Of a DNA stretch of 64,000 bases, positions 1 through 13,030 are shown piece after piece. Made by a program: the position numbers and the translations under genes. Source of the stretch: Lineus longissimus (taxonomy: Eukaryota > Nemertea > Pilidiophora > Heteronemertea > Lineidae); contig NC_088316.1 of assembly GCF_910592395.1 (NCBI RefSeq), positions 18,972,001 to 19,036,000 on the forward strand, in the 5' to 3' direction. How positions within the stretch are numbered: position 1 is the first letter of the stretch; each line of letters begins with the position of its first letter. The notes beneath the pieces are model-generated. The model ran no database searches and was not told the DNA's origin. It worked only from the letters and a program-made list of their open reading frames with translations.

Positions 1-3000
1 ACGAGGGTGGTATCTTTAATGTCCGTTTGGCCGCTCTGATGGAAATACATCACTATACCTTTGTTAGCTGGTGGATCTGGGCGTTGGCATTAGCGATAAC
101 CCCGGTACAAAGGCCAGGATGCAGCAATACATCACTTTCCTTTTGTCACCCAATGAAGCCTGTCGTTGACGTTGCGATAACCCCGATATCAAAGCCAGAG
201 TAAAGCTTTATAACGACACGGTCGTAGTAAGATCATAACATGCTGCTTTCTACAGGACTACAGCCCTTTTTTGAACAGAGTCCCAAGGGAGCTTCAAATT
301 TGATATCATCCAATTGCAGATTGAACAAAATCCACATTTTGAGTTCGAGATCTATAAAAAGCTAATAAATCAAATGCAGAACCAGATAAAAGCTTTCAAA
401 GAAGAGATGTCTCCTTTAGATTTATTGCTTTCACTTGCACATATTATGTAATCCACGAAATCAGTTAAATCATGGTTATATGACATAAGTCCGGACTTAA
501 TGTGCGCCGTCTCTGATTGACTGACAACTGGAAGACATCGAAGCGTATTCTCCGATTGATTGATATCTGGAAAACTTCGAAATGATTTATGGTTCGAGTG
601 AAAGGCATAAACTGTTTGCTCAAACATTCATAAATGGAACTTTTCGTCATCAAACAATATCTAATACCGTGTCTAGGCTTCTAGATATACGCCGATTCTG
701 ATAGTGTCTTTTGGATTTTTTAGATAAAGGACCTGCAGAGCTCGTCCAATAAGATACGGAACAGCCGTTTCTTACCTATAATCCCCTTCCGCACATTGGC
801 CAATGCTATCGGTACTTCTTTTGCACCTTCTGTGGCCACAGTTACCTGTTTTTAGCAGCAGAAAAACACAAAGGATTTTTTTTATCTCGGCTTTCTAATC
901 CACCAGAGTTATCTTCTCGTCATCGCATTGTACTAAACCCATTAGGGCATCCATGTCTGGCGAAACCAGACCAGCTTCAATAAGAAACTCTTAACGCAAC
1001 CAATACAAATCATGTTACGAGGAATCGCAGGGTTTTTATGACAGTATTTGTGGTGAAAGTTTTTGAACCCTTTTTCAATGAAAAGCTCATATTACATATG
1101 TATCCGATTTTTAAAGTTGGTATCTTAGGCAAAGAAGTAACTTATTGACGTTGCTATCAAAGATTTAATGCAAAGTGATAATTAAAGTTTACCTAAGATG
1201 CACACTTTAAGCCCCTTTTGGCCCTTTCTGGAACCTTTTTTTAATACCATTGCTTTGTGACGGGCGGAATTTTTGTGCCAGACAGAAATATTGTTTTTGG
1301 AACCTCGGATAACTTTTTTTTTCATCCTGGATCACTTAGAATTCATCGCGGGCCTCCTCTGTAAGGAGTGTCACTGTATCAGTCTTCATCTCGCCAGAGG
1401 GTCTTCAGGTAATAGATACAGATCAATTGTTCCAGCTATGCATTATCACAGTTGTTTTTTGCCATAAAGACACTGTGACCGCTTTCATCTCTGGGGCTGA
1501 TCTTGGATTTCTCATTCTAAGCACAGAATTAATTATTGGATGAGTGCAACGGTTGGCGGGTATGGTTTGAGTTGGCTGGAACAGATCGATACGGATACTG
1601 TTTTAATGATGACTAAGCAAATTTAACCGTCGGTTATTATGCCTTACTTAGAAGGCCTTAATAATCATATGACCTCACAAAAGTACCAAGCGTCGTTCTT
1701 ATGACGAAGACACAACCTTCACACACGATCATCTCATCCAAGGAGATTCTGCAACTTTTTAAAAAGTTACTGGCGAGGAAGTCACTATCACTACATCCTT
1801 TGTATATGTGAAAGTCAATCAGGTCGAAAAACATAAAATGACCTTTTTTCTGGCACGGCCTCACAGCAGGTCCAATCTTCTTTGATATTTTGTCACCATC
1901 ATTATCATCAATCAAGATATTCTTTAAACTCTCCAGGGCAAGCACTTGCTCCTCAGGGATTGGGAACTACATGTAGTATTTATTTTTTTCAGTGAACGTA
2001 TTCTCCTAGCTTTTGATGAGATTTTATGAGGAATAGTTAATCTTACAAAAAAAAGAAATGGAAAAAACAGCCCGCCAATGCAGGCAAGATCGGTGCACTT
2101 ACGTAGGAAATTGTAGTTTGGTGTCTCTGGACGTAATTGCTTGAGATTTGACGCTGATTTCGTTTAATGAAAGTGGACCCTCACGTCTTCTCTGAAACCA
2201 GTCCACTTATAGAATGCAACCGATGGTGCCTTTTTTAGATCGCCATCAAACTGGAATAGTCCCCTTCGTTACAGCGACAGCTATGAAGAATTGTGTTCTT
2301 ACGGACCCGACATTGATAGAAAACCCCTGCTGTTCAGACGAAATACTCAAATCCACCGGGTATCAATGCCGTTTGATTGAAAGAGCTGAGAGCAGCATAG
2401 ATCATGACCACATGCTGAGAGAGGTTAATCAAATCAATCTGAATCTAATTTCGCGAGGGACTACAGTACCTCGACACCGGCCCAAGGGCACTGATCAACG
2501 GAAAAGCAAGAATAGCACAATCTCATTCTTAAGAAGGCTTTATCCTCGCAAAAGAAGACCCCTTCGACGACCAGTCCCATTAGGCTTGATGGGCAAACTC
2601 TGTTGATCTCATAAATGTCACCAGGATGCCCAACACCGAAGGCATAATATCACAAAATATATAAAGGGACTAGCAATACTATTAAAGCCATGTTGTAGGC
2701 AACCTTCATGACCATAGAGATGGGTATGGGTTGTACATCTATAGGTTTGCCGTTGGACGTCTTGGCCATTTAGCCATGATGGACATACTCTGTTAATCTT
2801 ATTATGGGGAGTCGAGACGAGGTGATGAGCTTGACCACAAGAATCTCGACGATGAGGATTTGATGTTGCCATTGTACTCTTTACTGGGCCATCCTGTCTA
2901 CAGTTTACAGGATGGAAAAAAACTTAAACAAGCTACAATGCTGCCCAGGTCCCCTTCCAATATCTTTCCTTGTTTCCCTTTTCTGTACAGCTAGATCTTA

Positions 3001-4850
3001 CAAGATCCCCTGGTGCACTGGCGTGGGAGTGGCCAGCTGATACGAAATAACGTACCGTGGGATTTACAAACCGACACGCCGAATGTTCTGTCACGGACTA
3101 TCATGTTCCCTCTCAATGTCACAAGTAAATTAACCACACTTTGCCAATTCTGATGATCCACGACCCTTGATGTGAAATAACCCGCCGGAATACCATAACA
3201 AAAAAAGACCGAGATTTGAAAGCTGCTTTGAGGTTTTTTTCTTGTGTTTTTTTCTTTAGAACTATTATGTCGGCCTTGGATGACAGATTCTCTGACTCTG
3301 CTGGGCAGATAACACTCAAGAGAGCTTTGGCTCCATGATATGGCATTTTCTAGATGAATAAGCAAGGCAAGGCCTCATACTCCAAATAGCATGTTATATT
3401 TATTCATTTGCTAAGTACCCCATGGCGAAAGTCATTCCGGCGGAGATGACTAAGGAATCCACTTTATCATGAGGACAGACGGAAAGACTATCACTGGGTG
3501 GTAAGACTATGGTGTCTTCTCGTGCGTATTTTTCGTAAGTGTAGTGTTGTTGGATGGCTAAATCTACAGACACATTCATATACCGCAAGACGCTCAACTT
3601 CGTGTATATCAGATTCAGTTCAGAAGGCTCAATTAATTTGGTTTCCGATATTGGTGATGAATCGTCCTATGTTGTTTACGTAAACTTGTTAATTATAATC
3701 TCGGCTAGTTGATCTCCATGTCGCAGCAAAAGGCTTGAGGTGACTGCGGGTGTTAACTGTCTGCACTTCTAAACTTGAACGTTCGCTAAAAGTACACAGT
3801 AGTTGTTCCCAAGGAGTTGATCCTGGTATATCAGATTTTTGTAACTGTCAGAGAAGTTCGAGATTTAAATTGAACGCTCTCAGCAGTTGGATCAGGGTAC
3901 ATCATTCGTTTATCGTGCTGCACTTCCCCTAGTTGGAATCCATGCTCTGGCACTACTTATAGGTTAACCGACAATAACTGCCTGAATGGTGGTAGATTGC
4001 CTTAAGCTTTTATCCATCAACTTTACTATCCCTTCTCGTTGTTGCTGATGATACCTTTCTGTGTACAACCAGTCACCCCCCCCCCCCCCCGATCTCTGCA
4101 TGACATAGGTCATAACCCAACTCTCTGATCTTCCCGAGCCCTTATATCTCTCTTCCACTCTCATGACCGATGGGCATTGTTGCGTAATAACGACATTCAC
4201 AACGACCAGATCGCCTCGCCGAATAAGGAGAACACTTACGCCAAGTAAACAGGCCCTGGTCAAATGGCTCTCGTGAAAGTAGATCCTAAATTGATTCAAC
4301 TTAAACTAACGAAATGGTCGTCGAGAGCAAAGGTTCAATTAATTGCCAACTCTTCATTGGTTTATTCGACTACCTTTCAGAATTTGATTCTTATGCAATA
4401 CTCTTACAATATCAAGCGTGGTGATGAGATGGTCCTGGTATTACAAGATTAACTAATGGTCCTAGTAAGAAAAGATTACCTCCGTTTAAACCATCTTGAT
4501 ATGCCATCGGCTCAAGTCTCAACGTCATCTCCAATAATCCGCACTCTCACCCGATGTCGTTTCCGTGTTATCGCCTCGGGGCAAGAGGTGCTATCTGCTT
4601 TAAGACCTCTGGCTGGGTAATCAAGAAGACAATGAACGCGCAGTACCAAACTGACTAAACAGCGGCAAGGGACTTTTTATGGGGTATAGTGAGCTGATGA
4701 AAAGAACCACAGAATTTTTGGTCGATGACGGTTGATAATAGTAGGCCGTATACCAAAGACGAAGGATGTAAATGGATTTTATCGACTTTTTTCTTTTGAA
4801 ACTTTCCCCGAATTTTCTTGCAACTAAAAGTATTCAGAATGATTTAAAAG
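1..4850. other. gene-free stretch
   Basis: No coding exon could be supported. Open frames are no longer than about 130 codons, which is expected by chance at this base composition, and none shows a familiar motif. A run of 15 C lies at 4076-4090. A minus-strand frame at 1658-1981 reads somewhat protein-like but has no recognisable domain or clear splice sites, so it is not called. Confidence 0.6.
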
Positions 4851-4912
4851 TGTCGCATAAATGAAGAAACACAGGACCCGAGGACACCACAGACCTTTGT
4901 GCATCGTACTTT
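4851..4912 (+). repeat. dispersed repeat, copy 1
   Basis: About 60 bp match the stretch at 60544-60608. Both share a tgtcgc..taaatgaa start, an acaggac word and an identical 20-bp core, gacaccacagacctttgtgc. Similarity stops on both sides, so this is a short dispersed element or a fragment of one. Confidence 0.6.
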
Positions 4913-6304
4913 GTCGTTAGCACAGCTTGTGCAACCTGTCCACGACCTCTTTGAATGACCTCTCTTGATTTATTGTATGGAAACACTGAGATGGTGGATC
5001 ATCGGAAAGCGGCACACTGGTTCTTGTACCGGTCTCGAAATCGTTTTACAATTACCTCGTCCATTTAATTTCTAGCCAATCTGATCCCCCACGCCTAACG
5101 GGCATGATCTTCACACATGGACCTGACACATTGATCAGATACAACTCAAAATCAATTTGCCGCATGGGAGCATGTCATGAATAGAACGGCGCCAGTCGTG
5201 ACTATCACGAATGGACTAGGACACCTGCTGACCACTACTCAGTAAGTAAGTACGGTCACACAATCAAAATGCCATTTGGGTCGGTGATGGCGGAAACTTC
5301 CAGAAGATTGGTGGATTGATCAAACCTTCGGGAGATTACCCCTCGTTCATAGATTTATCAAAGCCATCTTGAAATCACCCCGGCCTCCCCTGGTCGTATG
5401 TACACGTTGACACCCGGCGGTGCCATGATGATAAACCCTAGAGAACCGTATATTCGCCAAAGCCTTCTTGGATTCACCCTTTGTATAAAGATAACCATGG
5501 CATCATCTGTATAATGGGTAGGCTTCCTGTCAGCCTCCTTAGCTGATACTACTTGTGCGGTGACATGCGACACATCTTATGCCCTGATAAGATGAATACG
5601 AATATAAGATGGCTGGCTTTATTCGAGCTAATGGGCCTTGCATGAGCTTATTACAGGCTTGGTACTAACGCGAGGCGAACGTACTCCATCAGAAGGGAGA
5701 CATCCATATTATCTTTGGTCTAAGACGTGTTCGAATCATTCAGGAGAGATATCGACCTCATCTGCCGCGTCTCAAAATATGATACGCTGATTATGCATTA
5801 CGACGTCAGCTTTTTCGGAGGACTTACACTTTGTGCCAACAAAGAACCAGCTAATGTATTTACAAACTTCTTTCATTACAACATCCATCATTATCTTTGG
5901 CATTATCTTTGCCATTCATCAATTCAGTCCTGCACACTATGATTTAGTTGCAATCAATCTGTTTCTGAACAACATGATTTAGTAGCTATAATGTTGGGAT
6001 GGTCTTCTTCCGTTCGATGGAGACTGACGCGAGATAAGTCTTTTTTTAATCGCTTATGACCAAGTAGAATGAACATTATATCAGATACATCGATACTTAA
6101 TGACATACATCAAAATAAAGTACCTAAGATTATAGTTTTTCAAAAGATAAATGGGTGGATAAAATTCAAAAGAGAAAAGACTATGTAGTATTGGAGGGGG
6201 ACTTAGACGATCAAGGGAACGGAGCTTCAATTGTCAAAGACTTGAGCTCAAATGCTTTCAATTCGGCGAGTGACCAGCGACATATGAGCGATATCGTTTC
6301 ATTA
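4913..6304. other. gene-free stretch
   Basis: Only short chance frames are visible. No repeat, RNA gene or splice-supported exon was seen. Confidence 0.5.
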
Positions 6305-7058
6305 CCAGCTATTGCGGGCCTAGCCAATCAAACCAATTAGTGCACCTGCTTAATTGGTCCTGGCAAGCCTAATGGAAAATGCATAGGAAATATCAATAAA
6401 GTTGGCTTTTTGGGTGGGGTGTAAAAATAATCCCAACTCCCGACTTCTGACATAATTCTATATATGTCTAGGTATTTACTAGCAAAATTTGGAGTGATTT
6501 GGATGGAAATTCGATGTGTCCATCTATAGGTTGAAAATTTTGGTAAATCTGTAATGCTTCACTCGTAGCCCGTAGTGTAAATTCCTGAGAAAGTGGGTTT
6601 TGGGGGCTTTTCTAGCTGCCCTAGCTCCGAAACTATACATTTGATACAAACTCCCGACTTCAGACGTGGTTGATATAACTCTTAGGATTATATTCCTTAG
6701 ATTTCAGCTTTATTGGAGAAAAATTCATAGTGTCCATATAGGGGGGTTGAAAATTGGAGGATTTTCAATTTTTTTCCCAACAAATATGCGAAAAATATTA
6801 CTTTCCACCTAGAATTAATCAAAATTTCGCAAACTATCATAAAGTACTTCCTTGCAACAATCATTTGTGAAGCTTTCAAAACTTTTGGCTGATTTATTTG
6901 ACCCTAAATCAGCAAAAACCAAACATTTTAGTGTTTGTATGCACCAATGCACAGGAGGCTAATTGCCAGATTAATTCACACCTTTCCAATCTCAAACAAT
7001 AGGAATGATGGAGTCTCCCTCTATTCAAAACAGAGTGTGCTAGGCCCGCAATAGCTGG
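6305..7058. repeat. element bounded by 20-bp inverted repeats
   Basis: The 20-mer ccagctattgcgggcctagc at 6305-6324 recurs in reverse complement at 7039-7058. Just outside, both arms carry a degenerate cgaca.../gttat-type similarity. Inside are two diverged direct copies, about 210 bp apart, of a segment starting aactcccgacttc (near 6434 and 6650) and followed by a gtgtccat...ggttgaaaatt block. No transposase is present. It looks like an old non-autonomous DNA element or a fold-back repeat. Confidence 0.45.
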
Positions 7059-7129
7059 AAATGTAGAAATGACATGTCGATAACGAAATTTCAACCTTTA
7101 TGGCTGTGCGATATACTAACAGAAACATA

Positions 7130-8249
7130 ATCGAAAAATTAAAAGCATAAAAGACAAGAATCTCTCTGTCAGGCATTCTTCGACTTTCCTTCTTCTTCTG
7201 CCTTGTGGATTCTACGCCGATACTTGCTTGGTGGTGCTTCAGACGGGCTCCCTCATTTAGAGTGCTGCCGATACATCTCCACCTGCGCTGAGGACCTCCT
7301 CCGCCGCGGCGGCTTGACGAGCTCTCTTTTGAAACTTGCTGCTGTGACCTTTGAATCTGCGATATGAATACATCGGATTAGTACATGTATATAACAGATC
7401 ACAATAGAAGACCAGTATAAAGTACATTTCACTTTCTGAACATACAAAAGGTGCATTACTGGCGACAACACTGTCATTACCATAACTATATGCCACCCGT
7501 TATCTGAGTATTGAGTAATTTCAAAGCTGATTTAAATCTCTAGTCCATAGCAAGACTCGTAGAACAGCAAGAGACCGTCAGACTATTCGGCCAAAAACGT
7601 GTATTGAACACAGAGGTCAGCCCATCTTCAAGTTCAATCAAGTGAAGTTTTAAAGCAGTGTCAATGAAGCAGTATCCAAGAAGCAAAGGATAAGGGATAT
7701 TGTTATCCTGATTAAAGCAATATACTAAACACTGTCCTCAAATTCTTTGTTTCCTTATTCATTGTCCGGACTTGGGTATATTGGGCTCAGAGCTTTGGTA
7801 CTTCAACAATCAGTGCTTCATGGTTACCAAATGAACTGCTCTGCAATCGTAAAAAATACATCAGAATGTTGTCTTGTGCAAATAATATTACTATCATATT
7901 CATGATATTATGATATTACCATAAGATTAATTCGAATTATTTTCACACTTTTCGTTTTGTCATGCAACATATTCGACATTAAACAAGTAATTTTGATTTT
8001 AGTGAAGTTCCTTTTTCCGAACACTTAGCTATGCAAAGCAAACTTTGCAATCCTCTTATTGATATACCAATTCAGAATCTAACTTTTGGGCTGTAACCTT
8101 GAAAGACAGCGTCCTAAGGTTTGGTAACTGGTAGATAGGTATACGGGGGAGGGGATGGGGACGGGGGGGGGGGGGTGGTACTGCTATTCTGCCTGAGTAG
8201 GCCTATGCTCATGGGATTGGCATAAAGTAGTGGTGTGATGTGTCATTGT
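7130..8249. other. gene-free stretch with a G13 run
   Basis: No coding exon is supported. A run of 13 G lies at 8163-8175 within a G-rich tract starting near 8145. Confidence 0.5.
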
Positions 8250-8430
8250 AAGTTTACAAAGCACTCGCATGCTCAATCAAGAGATGGTGTGTTCCGTTTC
8301 TGATCAGAATCCGTCAGGTAGCAAGGCCTATCGACTTGTAACAAAAGCTTACAAAACACTCGCATGCTCAATCAAGAGATGGTGTGGTCCGTTTCTGATT
8401 AGAAGGCCTATCTACTGGTAACAAAAGCTA
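8250..8430. repeat. tandem duplication, ~85-100 bp unit, two copies
   Basis: Two adjacent copies begin tttacaaa.cactcgcatgc and end aaggcctatc.act.gtaacaaaagc. The first has about 18 extra bases inside. The block is directly followed by a second, different tandem duplication. Confidence 0.8.
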
Positions 8431-8697
8431 TCCAGGAGGCATTGTGAGGGCGAGGACACGGCATGAATTGATCAAATTATTACATCATGTACATGTAATT
8501 ATTTCCTACCCAATTGGAATCGAATACCCGAAACAACAAAGAAGCTAGTGAATGGACTGTGTATTATTCAGGAGGCATTGTGAGGGCGAGGACACGGAAT
8601 GAATTGATCAAATTATTACATCATGTAGTTTTTTCCTACCCAATTGGAATCTAATACCCTAAACAACAAAGAAGCTAGTGAATGGACTGTGTATTAC
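8431..8697. repeat. tandem duplication, 136 bp unit, two copies
   Basis: The word caggaggcattgtgagggcg occurs at 8433 and again at 8569. The copies stay nearly identical to gaagctagtgaatggactgt at their ends. The second lacks a few bases of the acatgtacatgtaa region. High identity implies a recent duplication. Confidence 0.85.
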
Positions 8698-10214
8698 AAT
8701 GCACGATTGTCCACAATGGTGAAAGCCTGCATCTGTATTTATTGACATTACTGTAGATTGAACTGACCTACCTGCTCTTGTACATTTGAAGCGAGGGATC
8801 GTCTTTGAACTTCGGCCACTGATAGTTAGGAAAATAGCCGAATATCGCCGATGGTGATTGTGAATGGTCACGTGTGATTGTGTAATTTTTCTCTTTATAG
8901 ATGAAATAAACAACAAAAAAAATTTAGATTTTTGATTTTTCGCATCATCATAGTCTTTGATTATCGGATTTTAGTTTTATTGTCAAAACCAACTTATATG
9001 TGCTTTAGGTGATCACTGGAAATAAATTAAGATCAGTCAAGCATTTGGTTGTTTCTCGTATTAATGACGTTATGAAGCTGAAAATGTACCCCAAGGCTTA
9101 TAATCTTTCCAACAACACCGGTAATGGAAAAGGGAATAATCCGTTTTAGCAGTTAATATAGAGAGAGACCCCACATATGATATATTACCGGCTATATTTA
9201 GTGCCACTATGTGTTTGTGATAGCTCAAAGCTTAATTCTGTTTAGTTTCAATTACGCCATAGTTATTGCGAGCAGTCAGATTTTTTATAGCTTTTTGCAA
9301 ATATTTTTGTGTTTGTATGTAAGAAAAAATAATATTTGAAAGATTTTGCAGGATGATTTATTAAGCTTAAAATTTCTCATCGAGACCTTAACCCGAGAGC
9401 TCGAAGTTAATCGCTTCCGGAAGGCGAATAAAAAAACAATTTTGTCCGGAATTAGAATTTCACATAAAATACGTTAATGTTCGGCGGAATAATTCATGTG
9501 TTATTTGTGCTTTATGCTAATTTTTAATCAGTGAGGCGATTTCTCTCAAATACATCACGAAATATATATACGTAAATGAACGTGAACTCCCTTTAAGCCA
9601 ATAATCAAATTTTAGATAAGATTTATTTGGAAAAGGGACTCCAATAATTATTTAGGAAACTTGAATGGGAAATTTAAAAAAATCATGTATCTTCTTTGAT
9701 GGTAAATGCTAAATAAAAAGTTATTAACGACATATTGGATCATGCCAAAAAATGTAATTAAAGTATTGTTGTGATTTTATGTTGTTTTTTTTCAATGACG
9801 TCATTATCAATTGTCCGTAAATAATGATTTTAAGCTCTCAAAAATTGCTCCAGTCATTCATCCGAATATAAAACCGAAACATTAAGGCTTATCGATGATG
9901 TCAAATTCAATGACAGCCAATCATGGGTCAGTAATCCTTACTTAGCCAAATCCGCCATGAACGAATCAAAGAAGTGTGGGCAATTATGGTTTGGTAAAGC
10001 TTTTAGTCTAAAATATGGTGCACATTTTGAAAAGAAAATTCTATGCCTAAGTCGTTAATAATATGAGGTAAATATTGATGCGTTTTAGTCTAAAGTATAG
10101 TTTAGCAAAATATTTCTAAAAAGTTACAGGACTAAATCATTGACATATGCAATGAATTTTGATGCGTCATTACATGTACTATTTTAATGAAATGGCCAGG
10201 GCTCATGTGCTCAC
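8698..10214. other. AT-rich gene-free stretch
   Basis: No coding exon is visible. The stretch is visibly richer in A/T than its surroundings, with many oligo-A and oligo-T runs, and leads into the 54-bp minisatellite. Confidence 0.5.
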
Positions 10215-10640
10215 CTGTCGTCAATAATAGAGTTTAGGTCGTCGTAATGGTTACTCAGTGGTCAATAATAGGAATATGGTCGCGTTATGGTTACAGATAA
10301 CTTGACCTCAGTGGTCAATAATAGGAATATGGTCGTCGTTATGGTTACAGATAACTTGACCTCAGTGGTCAATAATAGGAATATGGTCGTCGTTATGGTT
10401 ACAGATAACTTGACCTCAGTGGTCAATAATAGGAATATGGTCGTCGTTATGGTTACAGATAACTTGACCTCAGTGGTCAATAATAGGAATATGGTCGCGT
10501 TATGGTTAAAGATAACTTGACCTCAGTGGTCAATAATAGGAATATGGTCGCATTATGGTTAAAGATAACTCGACCTCAGTGGTCAATAATAGGAATATGG
10601 TCGTAGTTATGGTTGCAGATAACTTGACCTCAGTGACCTT
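10215..10640. repeat. 54-bp minisatellite, about seven copies
   Basis: The unit begins ggtcaataataggaatatgg, continues with tcgtcgttatggttacagat and ends aacttgacctcagt. Unit starts lie at about 10260, 10313, 10367, 10421, 10475, 10528 and 10581, preceded by a diverged partial copy. Some units are 52-53 bp because a gtcgtcg is shortened to gtcgcg. Because 54 is a multiple of three, long open frames run through the array on both strands. They are repeat artefacts, not genes. Confidence 0.95.
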
Positions 10641-11330
10641 GGGAATTGGGTCAAGGTCAAAATATTTCTCAACACTGTTAACCTCGATCTGATGAATAAA
10701 TCACAAACATTCATAGGTTTTAGAGATTTTATGACCTTGACCTATTTACACCAGAACGGTAGGCTACACTGACCTAAATTTATGTCAACATGTACAGATG
10801 CCCAATAGGAGCCGACATATCAAATTGAAGTGTCTAGGACAAATAATGACAAAACGAGCTAAAATAAAAGTCCACATATGAAATTTGAAGAGTCTGTGTC
10901 AAATAGCAAAGATATGTGTCACCTTCCAGTGAAATTTTAGGATCTTAAAAATTCTGAACTTTGACCTCTATGACCTTGAAAAGTAGGTCAAATCCAAAAA
11001 CATTGGCCTCGGAAATAAGGTCCACTCGAAAACCCGTATGATAGGTGATGTAGCCTGACATCATAGGCCTACACCCAACATGACAATTTCGGCGCTCTAG
11101 CTACAACCATTAACTACAAAATGGCAAAAAAAGAATTTCAAGATGGCCGCCTGGAGACGAGAAAGTCTAATTGCGAAAACCAAAAATACGCCTGGGCATA
11201 TTGCCCAAAGCTACAATCATGCAAGGTTTCAGCCATCTAGTCCCAGCGGTTACGAAACGTGCTCTGCTAACGGACAACCGACCGGACGACTGACGACGGA
11301 CGACGACACATCCTGCACATACATACAAAA
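10641..11330. repeat. probable dispersed repetitive element next to the minisatellite
   Basis: The stretch carries many tgacctt / aggtca words, then an aagatggccgcctgg segment, and ends in a cggacgactgacgacggacg-type tail. This composition (gaccttgacct blocks, a gatggccgcc box, a cggacg-rich end) resembles mobile repeats I associate with marine invertebrate genomes. No coding capacity is seen. The family assignment is an impression only. Confidence 0.35.
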
Positions 11331-12137
11331 TGGATCTGTTTTCTGTGTAATCTGATATCATTCTTCATGCATACCAACCATGGTAACCAACTATTTTCCT
11401 CAAAAGGACTAAGCCCGGCATCAGGGCTTTGTTTGAAAGAGCACGGAACAGCAGATGGAAAGACTTCCAGTTTCATTTAAATTCCTCAGACGCACATTCC
11501 ACGACTGCAACTTCCTTCCTATTGATATTTTCTTTACGTTTTACTAATCTACCGAAAGGAACTTGTCAAAAAACATTAACAAGCCTGCGGTGATGCGATT
11601 TACTTGTAATCAAAGCATCTTTTTTTCGACAGGTGTCTTCGTAATTTCCTTTAGAAGGAAGTTACATGCTGTTCACCTGAGGCGACTTCTGCTCTTAGTG
11701 AAATTCTAATCTAATGTTCAAAGGAAGACTGTAGGCAAGAGCCAATTGGGCCACAAAAGATACATATGGTCGACGATACGGTGTCTCCACTAAATCGCAG
11801 TAGGACGCACATCGGCACTATTTACGCCTTTGAACTTTTAAGTCGATTCAGACCCAGTCCCCTGTTCTATGAATACAATGAGTCACTTGGAACCCACCTA
11901 TTGTATCCGCAGTCCTGCCTATTGTCCCCCTTTCTAAAGGTTAGCTAGTTCAATTTGGCCCTTTCTTAACAATTAGCTTGTTCAGCGGCCTGACCCTTGC
12001 CTATTGTCCTCTTTCTATAGGTTACTAGTGGCTTATTCAACCTCGCCCTTGCCCATTGTCTCTTATATAGGTTGGTTGGAATGAAAAACGACTAAACACA
12101 TGAAGCCATGTCAGGAAAAAGATCATTCTGAAAATCC
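11331..12137. other. gene-free stretch
   Basis: No exon is supported. Near 11890-12070 a short word, (cct)attgtcc..tttcta.aggtta, recurs about three times with 60-75 bp spacing, suggesting a small degenerate tandem repeat. Confidence 0.4.
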
Positions 12138-12531
12138 CTGAGACATTCGCCCTCATTTGGTGAAGTACAGGCGTACATCCCCTTTACATCAGCACCGAGA
12201 TTAAACTATCAACCTCGGTTCTAATACCGTACTTCTATTATTTGTATGAATGAAAACCGCACTCTGATTTCTTAGAATCGAGGTGGCAGTGCGCACCTCG
12301 AAGGAGACACTGCTCTCTCGTTGTCGGCATGATCAAATGCAAGTCATTCTCCAAAGCAGTGATAACATTCAAGCACAGTGTAGGACTACTATCACTACTA
12401 TCCACTGCGCCGGAGAATAATGCGCGTTTGGATATCATTTTTTGAAATTCCTAGACTCAAATGTAAGCGACGCTCTGATTGGGCGCACTTGCTTCTGCGC
12501 TGGCTACTTCACCAATGAGGGCGAATGTCTC
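12138..12531. repeat. fold-back element, ~390 bp
   Basis: The arm ctgagacattcgccctcat at 12138-12156 followed by ttggtgaagta pairs with the reverse complement at 12505-12531 (tacttcaccaatgagggcga). About 27 of 30 positions agree. The interior has smaller palindromic patches around caccgag/cctcgg. No protein is encoded. A MITE-like or fold-back DNA element is the simplest reading. Confidence 0.55.
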
Positions 12532-12834
12532 TGGGGTTTGTGTGCAGTAACCTCGGATTTCCTCAGGATGGAAAAAGATGTGCCTTACCTTTTGGAAGAC
12601 TACTTAATAGGACATCGTCCAACGTATAACGACCGAATAATCGACTTCTAAGATTAAAGAGAGAAATATCTTAACACTTTAAAAGACACTTTCAATAAAG
12701 CTGCTGCTTTCGACAAAGCAATACGCAAATGTGAGGGGCGCCGGGTATCGGTTGCCTCGCCGATCCAGACCAACAGAACCGCACCCCATTTGCTCTTCAT
12801 TGGGAATGTTTTATTTCAAAGCACAGCACGAAAG

Positions 12835-13030
12835 TTAATCTTTTACGCTGGCCCAAACACGAGAATTAAAAACTAAACTTAAAATACCGATTGACAACAT
12901 GAAATTTGATTTTCTATTACGCAGACCAAACCAGAGGATTGAAAATAAAATCTGAAGGGATCTATTTACAACATGGAATTTAATCCTCTATTACGCAGGC
13001 CCAAACCCTAGAATTGAAAAAAAATCTGTT
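12835..13030. repeat. degenerate tandem repeat, ~75 bp unit, about three copies
   Basis: Three successive segments share (t)tacgc(t/a)g(g)ccaaac, then aga(a/t)tgaaaa, then g(a)acaacatg(a/g)aattt and ct(a)ttacgcag. They have diverged from one another by small indels. Confidence 0.65.

Noticed and set aside
1658-1981. Minus-strand frame of about 100 codons
   Set aside because: Protein-like in part, but no ATG in good context, no splice sites, no domain.
10262-10520. Repeat-rich open frames on both strands
   Set aside because: They arise because the 54-bp minisatellite unit is divisible by three and lacks stops.
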